Part shown: piece after piece, positions 50,971-60,498 of the stretch
Layout: every line of letters begins with the position of its first letter
Numbering within the stretch: position 1 is the stretch's first letter
Source: Lacisediminihabitans profunda
Lineage (GTDB): Bacteria; Actinomycetota; Actinomycetes; Actinomycetales; Microbacteriaceae
Length of the DNA: 64,000 bases
Assembly: GCF_008040105.1 (NCBI RefSeq)
Contig: NZ_VRMG01000009.1
Coordinates: 62,001 to 126,000, forward strand
Direction of reading: 5' to 3'
The notes under the pieces: generated by a model
Told to the model about the DNA's origin: nothing
Databases searched by the model: none
The model's input: the letters and a program-made list of their open reading frames with translations, nothing else
Position numbers and translations under genes: made by a program

Positions 50971-51000
50971 AGTGTAGTCAGTTCCCCGTGCAAGAAACAA
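50971..51000 (-). promoter_or_regulatory. Possible promoter of the rpsF operon
   Basis: On the minus strand TTGTTT (50995-51000), 18 bases, TACACT (50971-50976) resemble -35 and -10 elements, and the position about 100 bases before rpsF leaves room for the leader. It overlaps the ribosome-site region of the divergent ino1 gene. Confidence 0.38.
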
Positions 51001-51014
51001 GGAGCTCCCCACGC

Positions 51015-52085
51015 ATGCCACTCAAGGTCGCCATCGCAGGAGTCGGAAATTGCGCGAACGCGCTCGTGCAGGGCGTCAGCTTCTATGCCGACGCGGATGA
51101 GTCGCAGGTGGTCCCCGGTCTCATGCACACCCGCTTCGGCGGCTACGGCATCGGCGATATCTCGTTCGTCGCGGCGTTCGACGTGGATGCCGCCAAGGTG
51201 GGAGTGGATCTCTCCGAGGCGATCTGGGCAAGCGAGAACAACACGCTGCGTTTCGCCGATGTCGCACCGGCCGGGGTGATCGTGCAGCGCGGCCCGACCC
51301 TCGACGGGCTCGGCGAGTACTACCGGGACGTGATCGAGGAGTCGGAGGCCGCCGCGGTCGATGTCGCTCAGGCCCTGCGCGACTCCGGCGCCGACGTGCT
51401 CGTCTGCTATCTCCCGGTCGGCTCGGAAGAGGGCGCGAAGCACTACGCCCAGGCGGCCCTGGACGCGGGGGTCGCGTTCGTGAACGCGCTCCCGGTGTTC
51501 ATCGCGAGCGATCCGGTCTGGGCCGCGAAATTCGAGGCGGCGGGCATCCCGATCGTCGGGGACGACATCAAGAGCCAGCTCGGCGCCACGATCACCCATC
51601 GCGTGCTGGCCCGGCTGTTCGAGGAGCGCGGCATCGTGCTCGACCGCACCTACCAGCTGAACGTGGGCGGCAACATGGACTTCAAGAACATGCTCGAGCG
51701 CAAACGGCTGGAGTCGAAGAAGATCTCGAAGACGCAGGCGGTGACGAGCAACATCGACGTGACACTTCCGGAGCGCGACGTGCACATCGGGCCGAGCGAC
51801 CACATCCCGTGGCTGGACGACCGCAAGCTCGCCTTCGTGCGGCTGGAGGGTCACGGTTTCGGCAACGCGCCGACCACTCTGGAATACAAGCTCGAGGTGT
51901 GGGACTCGCCCAACTCGGCGGGGGTCGTGATCGACGCGATCCGTGCCGCGAAGATCGCCCTGGATGCCGGACTCGGCGGACCGCTCGAGGCGGCATCCGC
52001 CTACTTCATGAAGAGCCCGCCGCGGCAGCACCCGGACCCGGTCGCTCGCGAACTGCTCGAGGAGTTCATCCGCGAGCACGGCTGA
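51015..52085 (+). CDS. ino1: Inositol-3-phosphate synthase
   Basis: The 356-residue protein converts glucose-6-phosphate to inositol-3-phosphate, the precursor of mycothiol and phosphatidylinositol in actinobacteria. Seen are the NAD motif '[20 protein letters not shown]' and '[17 protein letters not shown]', '[15 protein letters not shown]', 'KTQAVTSNI' and [13 protein letters not shown] at 51015 has GGAG upstream. The longer frame starting at 50988 is not needed. Confidence 0.95.
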   Translation: MPLKVAIAGVGNCANALVQGVSFYADADESQVVPGLMHTRFGGYGIGDISFVAAFDVDAAKVGVDLSEAIWASENNTLRFADVAPAGVIVQRGPTLDGLGEYYRDVIEESEAAAVDVAQALRDSGADVLVCYLPVGSEEGAKHYAQAALDAGVAFVNALPVFIASDPVWAAKFEAAGIPIVGDDIKSQLGATITHRVLARLFEERGIVLDRTYQLNVGGNMDFKNMLERKRLESKKISKTQAVTSNIDVTLPERDVHIGPSDHIPWLDDRKLAFVRLEGHGFGNAPTTLEYKLEVWDSPNSAGVVIDAIRAAKIALDAGLGGPLEAASAYFMKSPPRQHPDPVARELLEEFIREHG

Positions 52086-52095
52086 GCGAGGCTCG

Positions 52096-53520
52096 CTAGC
52101 GGGACTCCCACCAGGCGCGCAGACGCTCGGCGGCCAGGTCCACGCCGAGCGGACCCTCCTCGAGTCGAAGCTCGAGCAGGAAGCGGTAGGCCTCGCCCAC
52201 CTCGCGCCCTGGTGGCAGCGACAGGATCTCCATGATCTGCTCACCGTCGAGGTCCGGGCGGATCGCGGCAAGCTCCTCCTCGAGGCCGAGCGTCACGATG
52301 CGCTCCTCGAGGTCGTCGTAGGCGAAAGACAGACGGTCGGCCTTGCGGCGGTTGCGGGTGGTCACGTCGGCCCGCGTGAGGATGTGCAGCCGCTCCAGCA
52401 GGGGTCCCGCATCCCGCACGTACCGACGAACGGCCGAATCCGTCCAGGCACCCTCGGTGTAGCCGAAGAACCTCAGGTGCAGTTCGATCAGCCGGGACAC
52501 GTCGGCGATGGTCTCGTTGTCGTAGCGCAACTCCCGCAACCGCTTCTTCGCGAGCTTCGACCCGACGACGTCGTGGTGGTGGAAGGTGACAACCCCGCCC
52601 GCCTCCGTGCGCTTGGTCGCCGGCTTGCCGATGTCGTGCAGCAGGGCGGCGAGACGCAGGATGAGGTCGGGGGCCTCGCCGGGGTTGCGCTCGGTCTCCA
52701 GCTCGATGGCCTGATCGAGCACGGTGAGGCTGTGCTCGTAGACGTCCTTGTGATGGTGGTGTTCGTCGATCTCCAGCCGTAGGGCGGGAAGCTCCGGCAG
52801 CACGATCGCCGCGAGCCCGCTGTCCACGAGCAGTTGCAGGCCCTCCCGCGGGGACGGACTGCAGAGCAGCTTGCTGATCTCGTCGTTGATGCGCTCGACG
52901 GAGATGATCGAAATGCGGTCGGCGAGTGCGAAGAGGGCAGAGCGGGTCTGCTCGTCGAGCGCGAATCCGAGTTGGGAGGTGAACCGGGCGGCGCGAAGCA
53001 TGCGCAACGGATCGTCCCCGAAGGAGTGCTCCGGCGTGCCGGGGGTGGTGAGTCGGCGCGCGACCAGGTCCTCGAGCCCCCCTGACGGATCCACGAGCTG
53101 CTTCTGCGGAAGCCGCAGAGCCATCGCGTTCACGGTGAAGTCGCGGCGAACCAGGTCGCCCTCGAGCGAATCGCCGAAGTCCACGACGGGCTTGCGAGTC
53201 TCGCCGTCGTAGGCATCACTGCGGTAGGTCGTGATCTCCACGGTGTGGCCGTCGATGAGCGCGCCGATGGTGCCGAAGGCCCGCCCGATGTCCCAGTGCG
53301 TGTCGGAGATCGGCTTCACGACGCGAAGGATCTCGTCCGGGCGCGCATTCGTTGTGAAGTCGAGATCGTTGAGCGGACGGTCCAGAAAGGCGTCGCGAAC
53401 CGGACCGCCGACGAGGGCCAACTCGAAGCCCTGGGCGGCGAAGGCGGCCGCGAGGCGGGCGATGTGCGGGGACTCGGCGAGGTCCGACAGCCGCTGAATT
53501 GCCGAAGCGACGCTTTCCAT
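52096..53520 (-). CDS. pcnA: CCA-adding tRNA nucleotidyltransferase
   Basis: The 474-residue class II nucleotidyltransferase adds CCA to tRNA ends. Seen are 'LVGGPVRDAFLDRPLNDLDFTT' with the DxD metal pair, RRDFTVNAMAL, and an HD domain (AALLHDIGKPATKR; HHHDVVGS). ATG at 53520 is used because the frame beyond it lacks homology. It lies before DUF6049-murJ in divergent order, as in mycobacteria. Confidence 0.93.
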   Translation of the reverse strand: MESVASAIQRLSDLAESPHIARLAAAFAAQGFELALVGGPVRDAFLDRPLNDLDFTTNARPDEILRVVKPISDTHWDIGRAFGTIGALIDGHTVEITTYRSDAYDGETRKPVVDFGDSLEGDLVRRDFTVNAMALRLPQKQLVDPSGGLEDLVARRLTTPGTPEHSFGDDPLRMLRAARFTSQLGFALDEQTRSALFALADRISIISVERINDEISKLLCSPSPREGLQLLVDSGLAAIVLPELPALRLEIDEHHHHKDVYEHSLTVLDQAIELETERNPGEAPDLILRLAALLHDIGKPATKRTEAGGVVTFHHHDVVGSKLAKKRLRELRYDNETIADVSRLIELHLRFFGYTEGAWTDSAVRRYVRDAGPLLERLHILTRADVTTRNRRKADRLSFAYDDLEERIVTLGLEEELAAIRPDLDGEQIMEILSLPPGREVGEAYRFLLELRLEEGPLGVDLAAERLRAWWESR

Positions 53521-53646
53521 GGCTCCCAGACTAGTAGCGGCCGCGCACGGCGCGTGGTCGGTCGGCACAGGCGGCGCCGAGGTGGATGACCCTAGAATCA
53601 CTGGGGGACGGCCGAGCAATCCTGGTGGTGCCGACCCCAATCGCCT

Positions 53647-55791
53647 ATGAGACTAGTCACTTTCCTGATTGCGCTGGCCATGGCCATCGGTGCCATCGTG
53701 CTGCCCGTGGCGGCGGAGGCGGCCGAGCCTCCCGCGGTCGTTGCGACCTTCGCTCCGGCGGCCCTCGGCACACTCGCACCGGGCCAGGACCTCGTTCTGA
53801 GCGGCACGATCTCCAACTCCGGCGCCCAGGTGATTCCGGCGGGCACCGCGACCGTGACGCTCAACCGCACCGCCGTCTCGTCCCGCACCGATCTGGCCGG
53901 CTGGCACGACTCCGATTCGATTCTCGGCGACGACAAACTCGGCACGAAGATCTTCGAGACCGGTACCCCCGAGGTGCCGGCCGGACATTCCGTTCCCGTC
54001 GTCATCACGGTGCCGGCGGCCGCCGTGAGCCTGAGCGCCCAGTCGTCGTGGGGCACGCGCACCGTCGCCGTCACGGTGCGCAGCGTCGGCAGCGTCGTCG
54101 CCCAGGCCAGGACCGACATCGTGTGGGCCCCCGGCGGCCCGGTCGCGGCCACCGGCCTCGCGGTCGCCTTCGCGCTGACGGTTCCCCACCCGACGACGGG
54201 CCTCATCCCCGCCGACCTGCTCGCCACCTACACGGGGATCGGGGGCATCCTCTCTCACGACCTCGACTCGGTCATCGGGCGCAATGTCGCCATCGGAATC
54301 GATCCGATGCTGCTCGCCTCCATCCGCGTCCTGGGCGACAGCGCTCCACAGTCCGCCACCGATTGGCTGTCCCGGCTCGAGGGTGCGCCCAATGACACCT
54401 TCGCCCTCAGCTACGCCGACTCCGACCTCGCTGTGGCGACCCAGGCCGGGTCGAAGCGACTTCTCACCCCCACCGGGTTCCCGATCGACCCGACCCTGTT
54501 CCCCGGCGCGAGCACCGTGTCCCCGTCACCCCAGACCGGCGCGCCGACCGGCGGCCCGACACCGACCCCGTCTCCCACCGGGGGGCCGGTGAGTCCGCTG
54601 CCGACACCCGAGAGCCTCGTCGCCTGGCCGTACACGATCGACAAGATCGGCTGGCCCGCCGACGACACCGTGGTGGAGGCCGACCTCGATGCCTTCGACT
54701 CGTTCGGTCTCAGCACCACCATCCTGAATTCCTCGAACGTGTCATACACCGTCAACTACACGCCGAGTGCGGCGGCGACGATCGACAAGCATCGCGTCGT
54801 CGTCTCGGATAACATTCTCTCCTCCCTGCTTCGGTCGGCGGCCGGGGCCTCGTCGCAGCTCGCGTGGGAGAACGCGATGGTGAGGCTCTCCGGGTCGATC
54901 GCCGTGGTGGGCCGGGAACGCCTGGCGGAGTCGCGCACCCTCCTGACGACACTCGGCCGCTCGACGGGGATCGAGCCGCGGTTGTCCCAGACCCTGGACG
55001 CGCTCGCCGCCCTGTCGTGGGCGACCCCGGCCACCGTGGCTGCCGTCGCCACTGCCGGCGAACCGATCAGTGCATCCGTCACCGCCAAGCCCGTGCCCGC
55101 CGCGCGCCTGGCCCAGATCAAGGCTCTCCTCGCCTCCGAGGCCCAGGTCGGCAACTTCTCCTCGGTGCTCGCTGACCCCTCGTTGCTCAGCACCGAACGC
55201 CGGCTCAGTCTGCTCGCGCTGCTCTCGAACTCGTGGAGTTCGGACGACTCCGGGCTGGCGGCCGCAAACGCGAAGTACCTGACCCGGTCCACCACGATCC
55301 TCAATTCGGTGAGCATTGCCGAGAGCAGTTCGCTCTTCCTCACCTCTCAAAACAGTCCGCTGCCGGTCACCGTGAGCAACAAGCTGCCGTGGCCGGTCAC
55401 CGTCTACGTGAGCGTGCGGTCGCCCACCGGCATCCTCGAGGTTCTCGAACCGCGAGTGGAACTCACCATCGAGGCGAACTCCCAGGCCAAGGCATCCGTG
55501 CCGATCCGATCCGTGGCGAACGGCGAGGTGCTCATCGACACCACGCTGTCCAGCGCGACGAACATCCCGATCGGGAGGCCGGTTCAGACCAAGGTCGAGG
55601 TGCAGGCCGGATGGGAGACCGCCTTCACCGCGGTCGTGGCCGCCCTGGTCGTCGGCGTCTTCGGGTTCGGCATCTGGCGCAACATCCGCAAGCGCCGCAA
55701 GGGCAAGGGGCCAGCCGGCGACGGCGAGCCGGGCGACGAGTCGGACGAGACTCCCGCCCCGGCCGACTCCGCAGAGACCACCACCTCGTGA
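53647..55791 (+). CDS. DUF6049 membrane-anchored secreted protein
   Basis: The 714-residue product has a signal peptide (LVTFLIALAMAIGAIVLPVA, cleavage after AEA), a large outer domain with a Thr/Pro/Ser linker near residues 290-320 (TPTPSPTGG), and a C-terminal membrane segment (AFTAVVAALVVGVFGFGIW) with a basic-then-acidic cytoplasmic tail. This is the conserved gene between pcnA and murJ in actinobacteria (Rv3909 in M. tuberculosis). Its stop overlaps the murJ GTG start. Cell-wall function is inferred from the neighbour. Confidence 0.86.
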   Translation: MRLVTFLIALAMAIGAIVLPVAAEAAEPPAVVATFAPAALGTLAPGQDLVLSGTISNSGAQVIPAGTATVTLNRTAVSSRTDLAGWHDSDSILGDDKLGTKIFETGTPEVPAGHSVPVVITVPAAAVSLSAQSSWGTRTVAVTVRSVGSVVAQARTDIVWAPGGPVAATGLAVAFALTVPHPTTGLIPADLLATYTGIGGILSHDLDSVIGRNVAIGIDPMLLASIRVLGDSAPQSATDWLSRLEGAPNDTFALSYADSDLAVATQAGSKRLLTPTGFPIDPTLFPGASTVSPSPQTGAPTGGPTPTPSPTGGPVSPLPTPESLVAWPYTIDKIGWPADDTVVEADLDAFDSFGLSTTILNSSNVSYTVNYTPSAAATIDKHRVVVSDNILSSLLRSAAGASSQLAWENAMVRLSGSIAVVGRERLAESRTLLTTLGRSTGIEPRLSQTLDALAALSWATPATVAAVATAGEPISASVTAKPVPAARLAQIKALLASEAQVGNFSSVLADPSLLSTERRLSLLALLSNSWSSDDSGLAAANAKYLTRSTTILNSVSIAESSSLFLTSQNSPLPVTVSNKLPWPVTVYVSVRSPTGILEVLEPRVELTIEANSQAKASVPIRSVANGEVLIDTTLSSATNIPIGRPVQTKVEVQAGWETAFTAVVAALVVGVFGFGIWRNIRKRRKGKGPAGDGEPGDESDETPAPADSAETTTS

Positions 55792-57458
55792 GCGACCCCG
55801 TCGACCCGGCAGCGGCCGTGGAGCCTCCAGCCGGGTTGGGGCGCGCGAGCGCGATCCTCGCCGCCGGCACGGTGGTGTCCCGGGTGCTGGGATTCGTGCG
55901 CGCAGTGGTGCTCGCGCTCACGATCGGCTCGCTCGGAGCGGCCGGCAACGCGTTCGCGGTCGGTAACCAGCTGCCGAACAACATCTACGCGCTCGTCGCC
56001 GGCGGCGTCCTGAGCGCGGTGCTGGTGCCGCAGATCGTGCGCGCCGCGGCGCACTCCGACGGCGGCCAGCAATTCATCAACCGCGTGGTCACGCTCGGCA
56101 TCGTCGTCTTCGCCGTCGTCACAATTGCCGCGACCCTCGCCGCCCCGGCGCTCGTCGGCGTCTACACCGTGCAGTCGACAACCGGTCGCGGCTTCACTCC
56201 GGCGGCGCTCGCCCTCGCGACGGCGTTCGCCTACTGGTGCCTGCCCCAGATCTTCTTCTACGCGCTCTACAGCCTGCTGAGCGAGGTGCTCAACGCCCGG
56301 CAGGTCTTCGGCCCGTTCACCTGGGCGCCGGTGCTCAACAACGTCGTCTCGATCGCCGGTTTCGCGTTCTTCATGGTGTTGTTCGGTGGAGCCCAGCAAA
56401 ACAGCACCGTCGAGGTCTGGGACACCGCCCGCATCACACTGCTCGGCGCATCAACGACCCTCGCCGTGGCCGCGCAGGCCCTGGTGCTGTTCCTGTTCTG
56501 GAGGCGCGCCGGACTGCGCTTCCGCCCCGACTTCCGCTGGCGAGGGGTGGGCCTCGGGGCCACGGGCAAGGCCGCCGGCTGGCTGTTCGGCATGATCCTC
56601 ATCACCCAGCTCGCGGGCATCGTGCAGAGCCAGGTGACCTCGATCGCCTCCGGCAACGGGGCGTCGAACCTCGCGCTGCAGAACTCCTGGCTCATCTTCA
56701 TGCTTCCGCACTCGGTGATCGCCGTGTCGGTGGCCACGGCGTACTTCACCCGGATGAGCGGCCATGCCAGCGCAGGAAATCTCGGCGGAGTTCGCGACGA
56801 CCTCTCCGCCTCGCTCCGCAGCATCGGCCTGCTCATCGTCTTCGCCGCGGTGAGTCTCTCTGTAGTCGCCTACCCGTTCGCCCGAGTCTTCACCATCACC
56901 GGATTCACCGATGTCGCCGCCATGGGAAACGTGATTCTCGCGTTCCTGCCCGGGCTCATCCTCTTCAGCATGTTGTTCGTGCTGCAACGCGTGTTCTATG
57001 CCCTCGGTGACACGCGCACCCCGTTCTTCATGCAGTGCGTGCAGTCCGGGCTGTTCGTCATCGGCGCCCTGCTCTGCATCCTGCTCCCGACCGCGTGGAT
57101 CGGAGTCGGGATCGCCGCTGTAACCTCCTTAGCCGGTAGCGCGCAGGCCGTCCTGGCGATCGTGCTGGTCCGTCGTCGGCTGATGGGCATGGATGGCGCC
57201 CTCGTTCTGCGTCGGCACCTTCAATACCTCGTGCTCTCGCTCGCCGCCGGCGCCGTCGGGGTCGCAGTGGTGGCCCTCCTCGGCGGTTACTCGGCGGACG
57301 GCTTCGCCCAGTCCGGAGTCTTCCCCGCGCTCCTGTCGATAGTCATCGCCGCGGCGGTGATGGGGGCCGTGTATTTCGGCCTGCTCCTCGCCTTCCGCAA
57401 CCCGGAGCTCGCCTCCGTCACGAGCGTCGTCAGCGCGCGATTCGGCCGCCGCCGCTGA
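55788..57458 (+). CDS. murJ: Lipid II flippase MurJ (MviN family)
   Basis: The 556-residue protein flips the peptidoglycan precursor across the membrane. It has about 14 hydrophobic segments. Family marks are SRVLGFVRAVVLALTIG, GNAFAVGNQLPNNIYALVAGG, 'LQNSWLIFMLPHSVIAVSVATAYFTRM' and 'RVFYALGDTRTPFFMQ'. GTG at 55788 (GTGA overlap) is chosen over the longer frame. Compared with mycobacterial MurJ it lacks the fused pseudokinase domain. Confidence 0.93.
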   Translation: MSDPVDPAAAVEPPAGLGRASAILAAGTVVSRVLGFVRAVVLALTIGSLGAAGNAFAVGNQLPNNIYALVAGGVLSAVLVPQIVRAAAHSDGGQQFINRVVTLGIVVFAVVTIAATLAAPALVGVYTVQSTTGRGFTPAALALATAFAYWCLPQIFFYALYSLLSEVLNARQVFGPFTWAPVLNNVVSIAGFAFFMVLFGGAQQNSTVEVWDTARITLLGASTTLAVAAQALVLFLFWRRAGLRFRPDFRWRGVGLGATGKAAGWLFGMILITQLAGIVQSQVTSIASGNGASNLALQNSWLIFMLPHSVIAVSVATAYFTRMSGHASAGNLGGVRDDLSASLRSIGLLIVFAAVSLSVVAYPFARVFTITGFTDVAAMGNVILAFLPGLILFSMLFVLQRVFYALGDTRTPFFMQCVQSGLFVIGALLCILLPTAWIGVGIAAVTSLAGSAQAVLAIVLVRRRLMGMDGALVLRRHLQYLVLSLAAGAVGVAVVALLGGYSADGFAQSGVFPALLSIVIAAAVMGAVYFGLLLAFRNPELASVTSVVSARFGRRR

Positions 57459-57588
57459 CTTCGGGCCGGTCGTGACCCGGTCCTCCGGGCTTTCCGGGCC
57501 GTGGAATATCGTGCGAATAGGATGTGTTGTACCGGGAAGTGGAGCGGGCAGAGGCCTGCGCCCACCGTCAGCCAAGGAGATGTTCCAG

Positions 57589-58566
57589 TTGCGCCAGACC
57601 ATCATCATCGGTTCCGGTCCCGCCGGCTATACGGCAGCGATCTATGCCGCTCGAGCCAACCTGAACCCGCTGCTCATCGCGAGTTCCGTTGAGGCGGGCG
57701 GCGAGCTCATGAAGACCACCGAGGTGGAGAACTACCCGGGCTTCCCGGAGGGCATCCAGGGCCCGGACCTCATGGCTGCATTCCAGGCTCAGGCCGAGCG
57801 TTTCGGCACCGAGATCGTGCTCGACGACGTCACGTCACTCGAATTGCGCGGCGACGTGAAGAGGGTCACCCTCGGAAACGGGGACGTGCACGAGGCCCTC
57901 ACCGTGATCTTCGCCACCGGATCGGCGTATCGCAAGCTCGGCCTCGAGGACGAAGAGCGCCTGAGCGGCCACGGCGTCTCGTGGTGCGCCACCTGCGACG
58001 GGTTCTTCTTCCGCAAGAAGAACATCGCGGTCGTCGGCGGCGGCGACTCGGCGATGGAGGAGGCGACGTTCCTCACGAAATTCGCCGACAAGGTCTACGT
58101 GATCCACCGCAGCCACACCCTGCGCGCGTCCAAGACCATGCAGGATCGCGCCCTCGAGAATCCCAAGATCGAGTTCATCTTCAACAAGACCGTCGAGCAC
58201 ATCTACGGCGACGGCGCTGTGACCGGCCTCGGCCTCGTCGACACGACGGACGGTTCGGAGACGACTCTGGATGTCAGCGGGCTCTTCGTCGCGATCGGCG
58301 CCGACCCCCGCACCCACCTCGTGCACGGCCAGCTGGACATCAACCCGGATGGCACCATCGCCGTCGAAGGCCGCAGCTCACGTACCAACATCCCCGGGGT
58401 CTTCGCCGCGGGCGACGTTCTCGATCCCACCTACCGACAGGCCGTCACGGCCGCCGGTTCGGGCACCGTCGCCGCCCTCGACGCCGAGCACTACCTCGCC
58501 TCCATTCCCAAGGAGCTGCTCGCCAGAGCGACCGCCTTGCCCGAGCCCGAAACCGTATCGGCCTAG
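57589..58566 (+). CDS. trxB: Thioredoxin reductase
   Basis: The 325-residue flavoenzyme reduces thioredoxin with NADPH. Seen are FAD motif GSGPAGYTAAIYAAR (8-22), redox CATC (133-136), NADPH motif GGGDSAMEEA (150-159) and the second FAD motif GVFAAGDVLDPTYRQAVTAA. TTG at 57589 is preferred because AAGGAGA (57574-57580) is 8 bases upstream. An in-frame ATG at 57580 overlaps that ribosome site. Confidence 0.95.
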   Translation: MRQTIIIGSGPAGYTAAIYAARANLNPLLIASSVEAGGELMKTTEVENYPGFPEGIQGPDLMAAFQAQAERFGTEIVLDDVTSLELRGDVKRVTLGNGDVHEALTVIFATGSAYRKLGLEDEERLSGHGVSWCATCDGFFFRKKNIAVVGGGDSAMEEATFLTKFADKVYVIHRSHTLRASKTMQDRALENPKIEFIFNKTVEHIYGDGAVTGLGLVDTTDGSETTLDVSGLFVAIGADPRTHLVHGQLDINPDGTIAVEGRSSRTNIPGVFAAGDVLDPTYRQAVTAAGSGTVAALDAEHYLASIPKELLARATALPEPETVSA

Positions 58567-58595
58567 GGCCGATCCAAGCGAAAAGAGAGAAATCG

Positions 58596-58922
58596 ATGTC
58601 AACCGCCAAAGATGTGACCGACGCCAGCTTCCAGGCCGACGTGCTGGACTCCGACAAGCTCGTGCTTGTGGACTTCTGGGCCGAGTGGTGCGGACCGTGT
58701 CGCGCGGTCAGCCCGATCCTCGACCAGATCGCCGCGGAGCACGCGGACAAGATCCAGCTCGTCAAGGTGAACGTCGACGACAACATGGAGATCGCCGCGA
58801 AGTACCAGATCACCTCGATCCCGGCCATGAAGCTGTTCAAAGGCGGCGAGGTCGTGAAGAGCGTCATCGGCGCCAAGCCGAAGCCGGCGCTCGAGGCCGA
58901 CTTCGCCGAGTGGCTCAAGTAG
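58596..58922 (+). CDS. trxA: Thioredoxin
   Basis: The 108-residue protein has the redox motif WCGPC (31-35) and the cis-proline loop TSIPAMKLF. It follows trxB by 29 bases with an AGAGAGA ribosome site. It donates electrons to ribonucleotide reductase and others. Confidence 0.97.
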   Translation: MSTAKDVTDASFQADVLDSDKLVLVDFWAEWCGPCRAVSPILDQIAAEHADKIQLVKVNVDDNMEIAAKYQITSIPAMKLFKGGEVVKSVIGAKPKPALEADFAEWLK

Positions 58923-58928
58923 TAGTCG

Positions 58929-58983
58929 GCGGGCTCGTCTAGCCCGCACGATCTCGGGGCCCGTCCACACGCAGTGGGCGGGT
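58929..58983 (+). terminator. Terminator hairpins after trxA
   Basis: A perfect 7-bp hairpin GCGGGCT/AGCCCGC (58929-58947) is followed by a larger GC-rich imperfect hairpin (GGGCCCGTCCA with TGGGCGGGTCCC, 58958-58986) and then TTCTTTGTTT. This looks like an intrinsic terminator. Confidence 0.72.
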
Positions 58984-58988
58984 CCCTT

Positions 58989-59025
58989 CTTTGTTTCGTG
59001 GCGGTCTCTTTGTTTCGTGGCGGTC
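58989..59025. repeat. 18-bp direct repeat, period 19
   Basis: CTTTGTTTCGTGGCGGTC occurs at 58989-59006 and 59008-59025, one base apart. It lies between the trxA terminator and the aminotransferase. No function is evident. Confidence 0.85.
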
Positions 59026-59105
59026 CGAGTCGGCCTAACGGGCGCCCCAGACACCACCGTCTATTGTTTAAGCTTCTCCACTTCTTCGCACAACCGGGAT
59101 TCCAG

Positions 59106-60461
59106 ATGAGCAGCCACGGCACCACGCCGCACCATGCGGCCCAACGCGATGCCGGCCTGTCCGGCGCCGGAACCAACCTCGACCCGTGGTACGACCTGTA
59201 CGCGGACCGCACGGCCGGCCTCAGTGCCTCCGAGGTGCGCGCCCTCTTCGCCGTCGCGTCGCGCCCCGAGGTGGTCTCGCTGGCCGGCGGCATGCCGTTC
59301 GTCTCGGCCCTGCCGAGCGAACTCATCGCCGGCGCCTTCGAGCGGATGATGCGGGATGTGGGCCCCCAGGCCCTGCAGTACGGCTCCGGCCAGGGCGTAC
59401 CGGCGCTCCGCGAGCACATTCTCGAGATCATGGCACTCGAGGGCATCCGGGCGAGTGTGGATGACGTAGTCGTCACCACCGGATCCCAGCACGCCCTGGA
59501 GCTGGTGACCAAGCTCTTCATCAACCCCGGGGACGTCGTTCTCGCCGAGGGGCCGAGCTACGTGACCGCCATGGTGGTCTTCAACTCCTTCCAGGCCGAT
59601 ATTCAGCACGTGCCCATGGACGAGCACGGACTGATCCCCGAGGCCCTGCGGGAGGCGATCACCCGGTTGAGGGCGGCGGGCAAGGCGATCAAGTTCCTCT
59701 ACACCGTTCCGACCTTCAGCAATCCGGCCGGGGTGACGCTCAGTTGGGAACGACGGCTCGAAATCCTCGAAATCTGCCGTTCCAACGGCATCCTCGTGCT
59801 CGAAGACAACCCCTACGGGTTGATCTACTTCGATTCACCCCCGCCCCAGGCGATGCGCTCCGTGGAGGAAGACGGCGTGATCTACCTCGGGACCTTCTCC
59901 AAGACGCTCGCCCCGGGCTTTCGAGTGGGCTGGGCCCTGGCCCCGCACGCCATCCGCGAGAAGCTCATCCTCGCCAACGAGGCTGCCGTGCTCTCCCCCA
60001 GTTCCTTCAGCCAGCTGATGATCACGGAGTACCTCAACACCGCGGACTGGAAAGAGCAGATAAATACCTTCAGGGGAATCTATCGGGATCGGCGCGATGC
60101 CATGCTCGGCGCCCTCGCCGAGTACCTGCCCCAGCTCTCCTGGACCGTGCCGAACGGCGGATTCTACGTCTGGGCGACCCTTCCCTCCCACCTGGACTCG
60201 AAGGCCATGCTCCCGCGCGCGGTGAAGGAACTCGTGGCCTACACCCCAGGAACGGCGTTCTACGCGGACGGCAACGGGCGCAACAACATCCGCCTCTCGT
60301 TCTGCTACCCGACCCCCGACTTCATCCGGGAGGGCATCCGGCGGCTCTCCACGGTCATCAACGGCGAGATCGACCTGCTCAACACCTTCTCCCAGACCAC
60401 GCCGCTCGCCACAATTCCCCTCAAACAGGGCATCGTGAGCCCGCCGCCCAACATCGACTAG
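59106..60461 (+). CDS. PLP-dependent aminotransferase (class I, 2-aminoadipate type)
   Basis: The 451-residue enzyme resembles LysN/2-aminoadipate and valine-pyruvate-type aminotransferases: 'VSLAGGMPFVSALPSELIAG', 'LQYGSGQGVPALREHI', 'YTVPTFSNPAGVTLSWERR', 'VLEDNPYGLIYFD' and the PLP lysine in YLGTFSKTLAPGFRVGW. It lacks the MocR DNA-binding domain. ATG at 59106 is chosen. It probably works with the following D-Ala-D-Ala ligase paralog, whose start is 37 bases after its stop, but the substrate is unknown. Confidence 0.85.
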   Translation: MSSHGTTPHHAAQRDAGLSGAGTNLDPWYDLYADRTAGLSASEVRALFAVASRPEVVSLAGGMPFVSALPSELIAGAFERMMRDVGPQALQYGSGQGVPALREHILEIMALEGIRASVDDVVVTTGSQHALELVTKLFINPGDVVLAEGPSYVTAMVVFNSFQADIQHVPMDEHGLIPEALREAITRLRAAGKAIKFLYTVPTFSNPAGVTLSWERRLEILEICRSNGILVLEDNPYGLIYFDSPPPQAMRSVEEDGVIYLGTFSKTLAPGFRVGWALAPHAIREKLILANEAAVLSPSSFSQLMITEYLNTADWKEQINTFRGIYRDRRDAMLGALAEYLPQLSWTVPNGGFYVWATLPSHLDSKAMLPRAVKELVAYTPGTAFYADGNGRNNIRLSFCYPTPDFIREGIRRLSTVINGEIDLLNTFSQTTPLATIPLKQGIVSPPPNID

Positions 60462-60498
60462 CCACCGGCCAGTCGGCACCAGTGAAGAGAGCGACGAA

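Noticed and set aside
54864-55350. Frames on both strands inside the DUF6049 gene
   Set aside because: They are shadows of a 714-residue frame with a signal peptide and membrane anchor and with conserved gene neighbours.
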